This document shows positions 34,779-42,935 of a DNA stretch of 64,000 nt, one piece after another. Numbering within the stretch: position 1 is the stretch's first letter; every line of letters starts with the position of its first letter. A model generated the notes under the pieces. That model searched no databases. It was given only the letters and a program-made list of their open reading frames with translations, and was not told where the DNA came from. The stretch is taken from the NCBI GenBank assembly GCA_964650465.1, contig CAZYTA010000006.1, positions 11,284 through 75,283 on the forward strand. The letters run 5' to 3'. The position numbers and the translations under genes are program-made. The DNA comes from RGIG6353 sp964650465. Its GTDB lineage: Bacteria > Bacillota > Clostridia > Oscillospirales > SIG627.

Positions 34779-36181
34779 TCCTCATCCTCCTTTGGCTGTG
34801 TAGCCGAAAGCTCAGACTCAACAGTGCGGAGAATTTCAATAGCTTCGGGATCAATTACCAAACCTACAGTATCGCCTTGCTTTACAGAAGGATTAACGGT
34901 GTGTACGACCCATTTTTTTGTACCGCAATTAATAACAGCTTCGGTGAACAAAGAGCGTCTGTTGAGCGCCTCTACTGTACCGGTAATAAGTTCGTCTGAA
35001 GGAGTGGTGAGAGAAATACTGTCTGCATCCACTGAAACCTGTACGCTTTCGTTATAAAGCAAGCAGTTTTCATCGCATTCATAATTCTTGTCCATGATGC
35101 AAACAGAGTTGTTATCATACATAACCGCATCGATAACGTTAATTGACTTTCTCATAATATGAATATCTTCAGGTGTAAAATCAAGTCCGACGATTGCCCC
35201 CTCCTGTGCTGCCTTCGTTGAATGAATTTTCCATTTCATGTCATAGGAGTCAACAATCATTTCGTAATGAACTCCTTTAAACGTTACAGACTCAACGAAT
35301 CCTGTGAGAAGGTTATCGCTTGCAGGACAAATCTTTATATCCTCAGGTCTGATAACAACGTCAACCTCTTCATTGGAGGTGAAGCCTTTGTCTACACATT
35401 CATAAATTCTATCGGCAAATGCAACCTTGTAGTCCTCGAGCATAATTCCGTCAAGAATGTTGCTCTCACCAATGAATTTTGCTACAAATGTATTCTTTGG
35501 CTCGTTGTAAATATCCTGAGGAGTACCAATCTGCTGAATGGTGCCGTTATTCATTACAACGATAGTGTCGGACATTGTAAGAGCTTCTTCCTGGTCGTGA
35601 GTAACGTATATAAAGGTGATATCAAGCTGCTGCTGCATTCGTTTAAGCTCGATTTGCATTTCTTTTCTAAGCTGGAGGTCAAGCGCTCCAAGCGGTTCGT
35701 CAAGAAGGAGTACACGCGGACGGTTAACCAAAGCACGAGCTATTGCGATCCTCTGCTGCTGGCCTCCGGAAAGTGCAGTAATTCTTCTTCTTTGATAACC
35801 TTCAAGGTTAACGAGCTTAAGCATCGACAGTACTCTCTGCTTAATCTCTTTTTCATCCATTTTTTGGACTCTCAAGCCAAATGCAATATTGTCATACACA
35901 TTAAGATGAGGAAACAAAGCGTACCTCTGAAAAACAGTGTTGACCTGTCTCTTGTGCGGAGGAAGATCATTTATCTTCTTTCCGTCAAAAAAAATATCAC
36001 CGCTGTCCGGCTCAACAAATCCGCCGATTATTCTAAGCGTAGTTGTTTTGCCGCATCCTGACGGTCCGAGCAGTGTAACAAATTCTTTATCACGGATATA
36101 CAAGCTGATATCCTTGAGTACACGCTCACCGTCATATGTAACGGTAATATTACTTAAATTGATTATGTTGTTGTCTGCCAT
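34775..36181 (-). CDS. potA: Polyamine-type ABC transporter ATPase with duplicated C-terminal TOBE-like domain
   Basis: 468 residues, about 100 longer than usual PotA. Walker A GPSGCGKTT is at about 38-46, Q-loop FQRYALFPH, signature LSGGQQQR at about 136-143, Walker B LLLDEPLGALD, and H-loop YVTHDQEEAL. The C-terminal regulatory part holds two related copies: about 279-343 (PEDIKICPASDNLLTGFVES ... DFTPEDIHIM) and about 386-451 (DSISLTTPSDELITGTVEAL ... IDPEAIEIL). They share the TP/PA-S-D-x-L-x-T-G-x-V-E pattern. First gene of the operon, behind a long structured leader; its ribosome site is AAAGGGGG. Confidence 0.95.
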   Translation of the reverse strand: MADNNIINLSNITVTYDGERVLKDISLYIRDKEFVTLLGPSGCGKTTTLRIIGGFVEPDSGDIFFDGKKINDLPPHKRQVNTVFQRYALFPHLNVYDNIAFGLRVQKMDEKEIKQRVLSMLKLVNLEGYQRRRITALSGGQQQRIAIARALVNRPRVLLLDEPLGALDLQLRKEMQIELKRMQQQLDITFIYVTHDQEEALTMSDTIVVMNNGTIQQIGTPQDIYNEPKNTFVAKFIGESNILDGIMLEDYKVAFADRIYECVDKGFTSNEEVDVVIRPEDIKICPASDNLLTGFVESVTFKGVHYEMIVDSYDMKWKIHSTKAAQEGAIVGLDFTPEDIHIMRKSINVIDAVMYDNNSVCIMDKNYECDENCLLYNESVQVSVDADSISLTTPSDELITGTVEALNRRSLFTEAVINCGTKKWVVHTVNPSVKQGDTVGLVIDPEAIEILRTVESELSATQPKEDEE

Positions 36182-36408
36182 TAAAAACAGCCCCCTTTGC
36201 GGACTCTCACGTTAGTGTGAGAAAAAAATTTATCTTTTATACAGTAAGTTTTACCTCGTATCAAACCGATGCTGCTACCCCGCAAAAGGTCAGGCAATAT
36301 GCCTAGGAGTACCGACTGTTGTCGTCTTTTCAGCTGCAGCACACTAACTAAAAGAAAAATCTTTTGGCGCTATGGTTCGATATGCTCGGAATATCCGATA
36401 TAAAAGAC
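36182..36408 (-). promoter_or_regulatory. Structured potABCD leader, candidate riboswitch
   Basis: 5' UTR of about 227 nt on the minus strand. In transcript order: GTTAGTGTG (36348-36340), a domain enclosed by TGCTGC/GCAGCA (36341-36336 with 36275-36270), then CACACTAAC (36219-36211) and CCGCAAAGG (36203-36195), which overlaps the potA ribosome site (36198-36191). The domain holds hairpins CGAC/GTCG (loop AACA) and GGT..GGCA/TGCC..ACC. GTTAGTGTG pairs perfectly with CACACTAAC. CCUUUUGCGG (36289-36280), inside the domain, pairs with CCGCAAAGG (one bulge), making a pseudoknot that would hide the ribosome site. A competing local hairpin TCTCAC/GTGAGA (36205-36222) uses the same strand. I do not recognise a known class. 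The whole gene-free stretch 36182-36587 holds this leader and the divergent promoters. Confidence 0.6.
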
Positions 36409-36414
36409 AAGGAT

Positions 36415-36443
36415 ACTATACTAAAAGTTTGCGGAAAAGTCAA
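36415..36443 (-). promoter_or_regulatory. potABCD promoter
   Basis: On the minus strand TTGACT (36443-36438), 17-base spacer, TATAGT (36420-36415). Predicted start at about 36408 places the structured element in the potA leader. Confidence 0.75.
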
Positions 36444-36524
36444 TACTTTTAGCGAAAAATATGGTTTTTTACACCGTTTTTTTAAGAATATTGTTTACAA
36501 TTTTGAGTTTTTATTTCATATGTC

Positions 36525-36553
36525 TTGTTTTTTATACAGATTTGTAGTAAAAT
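36525..36553 (+). promoter_or_regulatory. recJ promoter
   Basis: TTGTTT at 36525-36530, 17-base spacer, TAAAAT at 36548-36553; 35 bases before the recJ ATG. Confidence 0.55.
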
Positions 36554-36587
36554 ATATTATTAATGTAATGTAGTTGACGAGGAAAAA

Positions 36588-38750
36588 ATGAAGGATAAAG
36601 AGTGGATAATTTCGTACTGTGACGAAAATGAAGTTAGTGAGCTTTCGAGACAATTAGATGTATCACAGGTAATGTCTAAGCTGCTGATTAACAGAGGATA
36701 CGTAAATGCCGAGAAGGCGCAGACTTTTTTGAAAAAAGATTTAAGTGCATTTCACTCCCCTTTTTTGATGAAAGATATCGAAAAGGGTGCAAGATTGTTA
36801 TTGGATGCAATTAATAACAAACACAGTATTTTAATATGGGGCGACTATGATGTCGACGGAGTGACCTCTGTTACTGTTTTAATAAAATATTTGAATTCGA
36901 TTGGCGGTATTTGTCAGTATTACATTCCCAAAAGAGATGATGACGGATACGGATTGAATGACAGAGTGATAAATGAATTTATATCTCAAGGGACGAAATT
37001 AATTATTACTGTTGATTCCGGTATAACAGCTATAAATGAAATTAACAATGCTAAGTCAGCCGGACTGGATGTAATTGTAACGGATCATCACGAATGCAGA
37101 GAAATACTTCCTTGTGCCGATGCGGTTATTAACCCCAAGAGACATGACTGCTCCTACCCGTTTAAGGACCTTGCAGGGGTTGGTGTTGTGTTTAAGTTTA
37201 TTTGTGCAGTTGAAATGCTCCGCCAAAATTGTTCTCATATCCAAGCAGTTTCAAAGCTTATTAAGGCGTATTCCGAATTTATAGCTATTGGAACCATTGC
37301 AGATGTTATGCCGATATGTGATGAAAACAGATTGATTGTAAGCAGAGGACTTTCATCAATCGAAAAAACATCAAACATTGGACTTGCAGCTCTTATCGAA
37401 GAATCCGGAATTGAATCTTCGCTTGCAAAAAAGAGAAAGGTGTCTTCCACTACAGTAGGCTTTGTAATTGCACCGAGAATTAATGCAGCAGGGCGAATGG
37501 AAACATCAAAAATTGCAGTTGATCTCTTTATGACAGAAAGCAGAGAGGAAGCGGCGGTACTTGCTGCAAGATTGAGCGAGATTAACAAAGAGCGTCAAAT
37601 ACTTGAAAACGAGAGCCTTGTATCTGCACTTGAAAAAGTACATACTCAGTGCGATATTGAAAATGATAAAATTCTTGTTCTTGAAGATGAAAACTGGCAT
37701 CATGGCATTATAGGTATTGTTTCGTCCAGAATAACAGAGCGATATAATTTACCTTCTGTTTTAATTTCGTTCAAACACGAAATACAGGGCTCAGATCCCG
37801 AAATAGGTAAAGGCTCAGCCAGAAGTATTAAAGGCATGAACTTGGTCAGTGCTCTTGAAAACTGTTCTGATTTATTACAAAAATTCGGAGGCCACGAGCT
37901 CGCAGCGGGACTGTCAATAAAACGTTCCGCTCTTCCTGAATTCAGAAAAAGAATTAACAAATACGCAAAAAAAGCTTTTGAAAATATCAGTTTGAAGAAA
38001 ACACTCAATATCGACTGCGAACTAAGCGGTAAAGATATGACTCTGTCACTCGCAAATGAATTAAATAAGCTCGAGCCGTTTGGGCTTTCAAATCCTGTAC
38101 CTGTTTTTTCAATACACGATATGAAAATTAAATCCATTGTAGCTATAGGAGAAGGAAAACACACAAAACTAATTCTCGAAAAAAACGGGTTAACTCACGT
38201 TGGATTGTTGTTCGGCACTCCTGCTGCTATGCTTCATTATTTAGAGGGTGACACTGTAGATGTTGCATTTAATCTTGACGTTAATAATTTTAAGAATCAA
38301 CAAAACATTCAGATGATAATCAGAGACATACGCCCTTCAAAAATTGACCGTGATATTATTAAGCAACATCTGCATGTATATAACAGTATAAAGAGCGATC
38401 CCGAATATTATATCAGACTTCAGGATATTCCTACGAGAACAGACTTTGCTCAGCTTTACACAGCATTGAAGGAGCACATGAATTGTTGCGCCGTCTTTGC
38501 AGACAAAATTGAATTGTATATCCCCTATCTCGTAAAGCTTGCAGCAAAAAAATATGCTGTTACAATCCCGCTTTATAAGGCTTTGGCAGTTTTAGATGTT
38601 TTGGCTGAAACGGGGTTAATTATAACCGAAGAAACCGAAGGTATATTGTTCAGGCGAGTGTTACGCAGTAATAACCGCTCTCCTCAGAATAAAGTAATTC
38701 TCGAAAATGCACCTTCAATAAAAAATATGTTTTCTAAAGTAAAAAAATAA
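36588..38750 (+). CDS. recJ: Single-stranded-DNA exonuclease RecJ
   Basis: 720 residues, GAGG before the ATG. DHH/DHHA1 5'-3' exonuclease used in recombination and mismatch/base-excision repair. Metal motifs: WGDYDVDGVTS (about residue 84), ITVDSGIT, VTDHHECRE (DHH, about 165), and LAGVGVVFK. The DHHA1 part shows FGGHELAAGLSI near residue 430. An OB-fold region and an extra C-terminal domain (about 580-720) common in Firmicutes follow. First gene of a run that continues into rel. Confidence 0.96.
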   Translation: MKDKEWIISYCDENEVSELSRQLDVSQVMSKLLINRGYVNAEKAQTFLKKDLSAFHSPFLMKDIEKGARLLLDAINNKHSILIWGDYDVDGVTSVTVLIKYLNSIGGICQYYIPKRDDDGYGLNDRVINEFISQGTKLIITVDSGITAINEINNAKSAGLDVIVTDHHECREILPCADAVINPKRHDCSYPFKDLAGVGVVFKFICAVEMLRQNCSHIQAVSKLIKAYSEFIAIGTIADVMPICDENRLIVSRGLSSIEKTSNIGLAALIEESGIESSLAKKRKVSSTTVGFVIAPRINAAGRMETSKIAVDLFMTESREEAAVLAARLSEINKERQILENESLVSALEKVHTQCDIENDKILVLEDENWHHGIIGIVSSRITERYNLPSVLISFKHEIQGSDPEIGKGSARSIKGMNLVSALENCSDLLQKFGGHELAAGLSIKRSALPEFRKRINKYAKKAFENISLKKTLNIDCELSGKDMTLSLANELNKLEPFGLSNPVPVFSIHDMKIKSIVAIGEGKHTKLILEKNGLTHVGLLFGTPAAMLHYLEGDTVDVAFNLDVNNFKNQQNIQMIIRDIRPSKIDRDIIKQHLHVYNSIKSDPEYYIRLQDIPTRTDFAQLYTALKEHMNCCAVFADKIELYIPYLVKLAAKKYAVTIPLYKALAVLDVLAETGLIITEETEGILFRRVLRSNNRSPQNKVILENAPSIKNMFSKVKK

Positions 38751-38766
38751 TCGAAAGGGTTTAAAT

Positions 38767-40995
38767 ATGAGCATAGATTGCTATACACTTTTATCTAAGC
38801 TTAGTTCGGGCGATCAGCAATATGATTTACAAAAAATAGTACGTGCCTTTGAATACGCACGAGAAGCTCACACAGGACAATATAGGAAATCGGGGGAAGA
38901 GTATATTTCCCACCCGCTTGCTGTTGCCGAAATAGTTGCATCTCTTAAACTCGATACCGATTCCGTGTGTGCCGCTCTTTTGCATGATACAGTTGAAGAC
39001 AGACCGGATAAAGCTACTCTCAGCGATATAAAAACTCAGTTTGGTCAGGATGTCGCCGAGCTTGTTGACGGATTGACAAAGCTTGTTTCTATACCTTTTG
39101 AGAACAAAGAAGAGGAACATCTTGAAAATCTGAGAAAAATGTTCCTTGCAATGTCAAAAGATATCAGAGTAATATTCATTAAACTTTGTGACAGATTGCA
39201 TAACATGCGCACTCTTTCTTCACACACGGAAGAAAAGCAGAGAATTATAGCGTTGGAAACCATGCATGTCTATGCACCTGTAGCGCATAGACTCGGTATG
39301 CAAAAAATCAAGCAGGAATTGGAAAAGCTTGCATTGCTCTATCTCGACCCCGTTGGATACAACGAAGTAAAAAACAGTATTGACATCAAATACGGTCTCA
39401 ACAGAGATTTCCTTGATAAAGCACAGGAAATGATTGGCGAAAAACTGAGTGAACAAAATATACGCTTTTCAATTTCCGGCAGAGTTAAATCAATTTACAG
39501 CATGTATAAAAAAATGTATACCAAAAACAAAAACTTTGATGAGATATACGATTTTTATGCTGTGCGAATATTGGTTGACGATGAGCTTACATGCTACACA
39601 GTTCTTGGTATAATTCACGAAATGTTCAATTCTGTGCCCGGGCGCTTCAAGGATTATATATCAACCCCGAAGCCTAATATGTACAAATCTATACACACAA
39701 CAGTTATCGGGCGTTACGGTATACCTTTTGAAGTACAAATCAGAACTTGGGAAATGCACGAAATTGCCGAATACGGTTTGGCGGCACATTGGAAATATAA
39801 AAGCAATGTTACAGCCGAAGAAAACATTTCCAAGAAGCTTCAATGGATTCATACTCTTTTGGAAACCGAAAAGGATTCTACCGATAATTCGGAAGATATA
39901 ATAAGCTCTTTGAAATTTGATCTGTTCGAAGATGAAATTTTTGTATTTACTCCCAAGGGTGATGTAATCGACCTGCCTGTAGGTTCCACTCCTATAGATT
40001 TTGCTTATGCGATTCATACTGCTGTCGGAAACAAAATGGTTGGTGCAAAAATCAACGGTGTAATTGCGCCTATCGATACCGTGCTGCAAACAGGTCAGAT
40101 TGTTGATATACTTACTTCATCAGCTTCTAAAGGACCAAACAGAGACTGGCTAAAAATCGTTCGTACAAGCGAAGCAAGAAACAAAATCCGCCAGTGGTAT
40201 AAAAAAGAAAAGCGTGATGAGAACATTGAAAACGCAAAGAGAGAGATTGACAGAATTTTCAAAAAGTACAGCGCACCTTATACAGAAGAGCAACGTGACC
40301 AGATTGTTCTTAACATTGCACAAAAATCAGGTGTAACGGACGTTGAAGATTATTACAACTCTATAGGTTACGGAGGAGTTGCGCTTTCCAAAGTAGAAAC
40401 AAAACTGAAAAACGAATTTGACAGAGTGATCCGTCCTGCCGAGCCTGAAAACGAAACTACTCTGAGTGCAAATATAGATACCGAAAAAGACAAGAAGGTA
40501 AAAAAGAAATTTAATTCCGGACAAAGCGTTATTGTGGAAGGAATTGATAACTGTCAAGTTAAATTTGCAAAATGCTGTAATCCCCTTCCCGGTGATACAA
40601 TTATTGGATTTATTACAAAAGGATTTGGAATATCAATCCATAAATATGATTGTAAAAATGCTGTTGAAGGTCTCAAAAACAGTGAAAGCAAGGATCGTTG
40701 GGTAACAGCAAGATGGGCTAAAAATGCAATTGATGCAACAGAATCTTGTTTTGATGCAATGCTTAATGTTTTTGCTCGTGACGAAATTGGAGTATTAGCG
40801 GAAATTTCAGGGGCTCTTGCGGAGATGCATGTAGGTATTCTTTCAATTAATTCGCATACTATCAGCACAAACAGCGATGTGATGATAATAAGTATTACCA
40901 TAAGAACTAAAAATACAGAGCATTTCAATTCAATTGTAGCCAGACTAAAAAAGCTTAGCAGCGTTGTTGATGTTACGCGCGGAGGTTTAAATTAA
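38767..40995 (+). CDS. rel: Bifunctional (p)ppGpp synthetase/hydrolase
   Basis: 742 residues. Stringent-response enzyme. HD hydrolase domain with HTGQYRKSGEEYISHPLAVAEI and ALLHDTVED (about residues 73-82), so hydrolysis looks intact. Synthetase domain with GRVKSIYSMYKKM and YDFYAVRILVDD (about 240-275). Then TGS (FVFTPKGDVIDLPVGSTPIDFAYAIHT, about 397), a zinc-finger region (CQVKFAKCCNPLPGD), and a C-terminal ACT domain. 16 bases after recJ; same transcript as dtd is likely. Confidence 0.96.
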   Translation: MSIDCYTLLSKLSSGDQQYDLQKIVRAFEYAREAHTGQYRKSGEEYISHPLAVAEIVASLKLDTDSVCAALLHDTVEDRPDKATLSDIKTQFGQDVAELVDGLTKLVSIPFENKEEEHLENLRKMFLAMSKDIRVIFIKLCDRLHNMRTLSSHTEEKQRIIALETMHVYAPVAHRLGMQKIKQELEKLALLYLDPVGYNEVKNSIDIKYGLNRDFLDKAQEMIGEKLSEQNIRFSISGRVKSIYSMYKKMYTKNKNFDEIYDFYAVRILVDDELTCYTVLGIIHEMFNSVPGRFKDYISTPKPNMYKSIHTTVIGRYGIPFEVQIRTWEMHEIAEYGLAAHWKYKSNVTAEENISKKLQWIHTLLETEKDSTDNSEDIISSLKFDLFEDEIFVFTPKGDVIDLPVGSTPIDFAYAIHTAVGNKMVGAKINGVIAPIDTVLQTGQIVDILTSSASKGPNRDWLKIVRTSEARNKIRQWYKKEKRDENIENAKREIDRIFKKYSAPYTEEQRDQIVLNIAQKSGVTDVEDYYNSIGYGGVALSKVETKLKNEFDRVIRPAEPENETTLSANIDTEKDKKVKKKFNSGQSVIVEGIDNCQVKFAKCCNPLPGDTIIGFITKGFGISIHKYDCKNAVEGLKNSESKDRWVTARWAKNAIDATESCFDAMLNVFARDEIGVLAEISGALAEMHVGILSINSHTISTNSDVMIISITIRTKNTEHFNSIVARLKKLSSVVDVTRGGLN

Positions 40996-41004
40996 GGAGA
41001 AGAG

Positions 41005-41484
41005 ATGAAAGCACTTATACAAATTGTAGACAACTGTACTTTGAGTATTGATAATGAGGTGTATTCTCATATTGATTCAGGGATGCTTATTTTGCTTGGC
41101 GTTACTCAAGAAGACAGTGAAAAAGACGCAGAAAAATTAGCTAAGAAAATAGCAACGTTAAGAATTTTTTCCGACAGTGATGACAAGATGAATTTGTCTT
41201 GTATTGATCCCGACATCAACGGAAAGTTTATGGTTGTGTCACAATTTACTTTATGCGGCGATTGCTCGCATGGCAGAAGACCTAATATGTTTAATGCGGC
41301 TCGTCCCGAAAAAGCAGAACCGCTTTACGAGTACTTTTCCTCTTTATTAAATAAAGAATGTCGGTCTGTTACAAACGAAGATATTAATTATGTTGTCAAC
41401 GGAAAATTTGGTGCACATATGAAAATTAATTTCACAAATGTCGGTCCGGTCACGTTCATTATAGAAAGCAGTGATATTAAATGA
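41005..41484 (+). CDS. dtd: D-aminoacyl-tRNA deacylase
   Basis: 159 residues, AAGGAG before the ATG. It removes D-amino acids and glycine from mischarged tRNA. Both cross-subunit motifs are visible: SQFTLCGD (about residue 79) and NVGPVTFIIES near the C terminus, which is the Gly-Pro motif. Its place after rel is common in Firmicutes. It overlaps hemZ by 4 bases (ATGA). Confidence 0.96.
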   Translation: MKALIQIVDNCTLSIDNEVYSHIDSGMLILLGVTQEDSEKDAEKLAKKIATLRIFSDSDDKMNLSCIDPDINGKFMVVSQFTLCGDCSHGRRPNMFNAARPEKAEPLYEYFSSLLNKECRSVTNEDINYVVNGKFGAHMKINFTNVGPVTFIIESSDIK

Positions 41485-42917
41485 TTTATGTAAGCGGCGA
41501 CCTTTTAACCGAGCTTTATACCAGAAATATTTTGAGCGAGCATTTTCCGGAATACTGCTTTTCGGATTCAGATAATATTGAATGCATTACTTCAATCAAA
41601 ATATCCGATGATTGCGTCACTGCAGCTGTTACTATAAAACACAGGACTTTTTCATGTAAAGAAAAGTTTTCTCAGCACCTTAATAACAGACTTGCGACAA
41701 CGACAGCCATTGGAAAAGCAATAATTCAGTATGCGGTATCCGAATCAAGGCCTGTGGCGCCTTATGGAGTACTTACAGGTGTTCGTCCGTTTAAAATAGC
41801 TGTTGATCTCTTGTGCAGATTCGATTACGATGAAGTGATTTACAAGTTGAAAAATGTGTACCTGGTTTCAGATGATAAAATTGATCTGCTTTTAAATACA
41901 GCTATGCATGATCAAAAGTTGCGAATGGAACATGACAAAAATGATGTATCGGTATATATTTCAATTCCCTTCTGCCCTACCAGATGTAATTACTGTTCGT
42001 TTATTTCATCAGCGGCTCCTACAAAATTGGAGCTTATTGATAAATACACGGATGAAGTTATCAATGAGATTCGGTGCGTTTCGGATTTGATAGAAAAACA
42101 GTCTCTTAATTTAAAATCAATTTATATTGGCGGCGGCACCCCCACTACACTTAACGCCGCAATGCTCGACAAGTTGCTCAACACTGTTTCAAATGCGTTT
42201 CAAACCAATTCTTTAAAAGAGTATACACTCGAAGCAGGACGGCCCGATACAATTGATTCGGATAAGCTTGACGTCATGAAAAAATACGGTGTGACAAGAA
42301 CTTGTGTTAACTGTCAGTCGACAAACGATGATGTTCTTTCTTCTATAGGGAGAAATCATACATCAGATGATTTTTTCAGAAAATTCCAGCTTGTGCAGAG
42401 CTATAATTTTGAAACCGTAAATACAGATATTATCGCCGGTTTTGAGGCGGATACTTTGGATACCTTTAAAAAGACCGTGGATGATGTGTTGTATCTTTCT
42501 CCTGAAAGTATAACAATTCACACGCTATGTCTGAAAAAATCCGCTTCAATGAAAAGCACAAATGCTGCAGTTCTTGACAAAAACATAGATGATTATATTT
42601 CTTACTCAAAAAGTGCATGCATATTATCAGGATATTTACCATATTATTTGTACAAGCAGAAATATTCCATCGGAAATCACGAGAATGTCGGATATTGTCT
42701 TCACTCTCATGAATGTTATTATAACATCGCAATGATGAATGAAATAGAGCACATAATAGGTATAGGCGCGGGTGCAACTTCAAGAATAATTGGGTGTAAT
42801 ACCGAAGGAAAAATCGAACATTTCGCTAATTATAAATATCCGACTGAATATATTGGCGGATTTGATAAAATTAAATCAAATATTACTAACATGGATAACT
42901 TGCTCTCGCAAAGATAA
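41481..42917 (+). CDS. hemZ: Coproporphyrinogen III oxidase-like radical SAM protein HemZ
   Basis: 478 residues. Radical SAM motif FCPTRCNYCSF (C-x3-C-x2-C) near residue 166, preceded by a ~160-residue N-terminal domain typical of HemZ rather than HemN (PYGVLTGVRPFKIAVDLL). YIGGGTPTTL and TLEAGRPDTID are other family motifs. It may oxidise coproporphyrinogen III without oxygen. Haem genes are not next to it, so the role in this anaerobe is uncertain. Confidence 0.9.
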   Translation: MIYVSGDLLTELYTRNILSEHFPEYCFSDSDNIECITSIKISDDCVTAAVTIKHRTFSCKEKFSQHLNNRLATTTAIGKAIIQYAVSESRPVAPYGVLTGVRPFKIAVDLLCRFDYDEVIYKLKNVYLVSDDKIDLLLNTAMHDQKLRMEHDKNDVSVYISIPFCPTRCNYCSFISSAAPTKLELIDKYTDEVINEIRCVSDLIEKQSLNLKSIYIGGGTPTTLNAAMLDKLLNTVSNAFQTNSLKEYTLEAGRPDTIDSDKLDVMKKYGVTRTCVNCQSTNDDVLSSIGRNHTSDDFFRKFQLVQSYNFETVNTDIIAGFEADTLDTFKKTVDDVLYLSPESITIHTLCLKKSASMKSTNAAVLDKNIDDYISYSKSACILSGYLPYYLYKQKYSIGNHENVGYCLHSHECYYNIAMMNEIEHIIGIGAGATSRIIGCNTEGKIEHFANYKYPTEYIGGFDKIKSNITNMDNLLSQR

Positions 42918-42935
42918 CCGGAGGTGAAACTGAAT

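Noticed and set aside
36270..36341. Plus-strand reading of the potA leader element as a cobalamin riboswitch or SRP RNA (CCCCGCAAAAGG, GGTCAGG, AGGAGTACC look similar)
   Set aside because: The cobalamin P4-P6 segments (GGGAA...GGTG) and the SRP GGAAG loop are missing, and mapped promoters place the element in the minus-strand potA transcript.
36364..36573. 69-codon plus-strand frame upstream of recJ
   Set aside because: No ribosome site, no family resemblance, and it covers the divergent promoters.
42924..42935. GTG start for the flippase gene
   Set aside because: This GTG is part of the ribosome-binding sequence GGAGGTGA; the TTG at 42936 has correct spacing.
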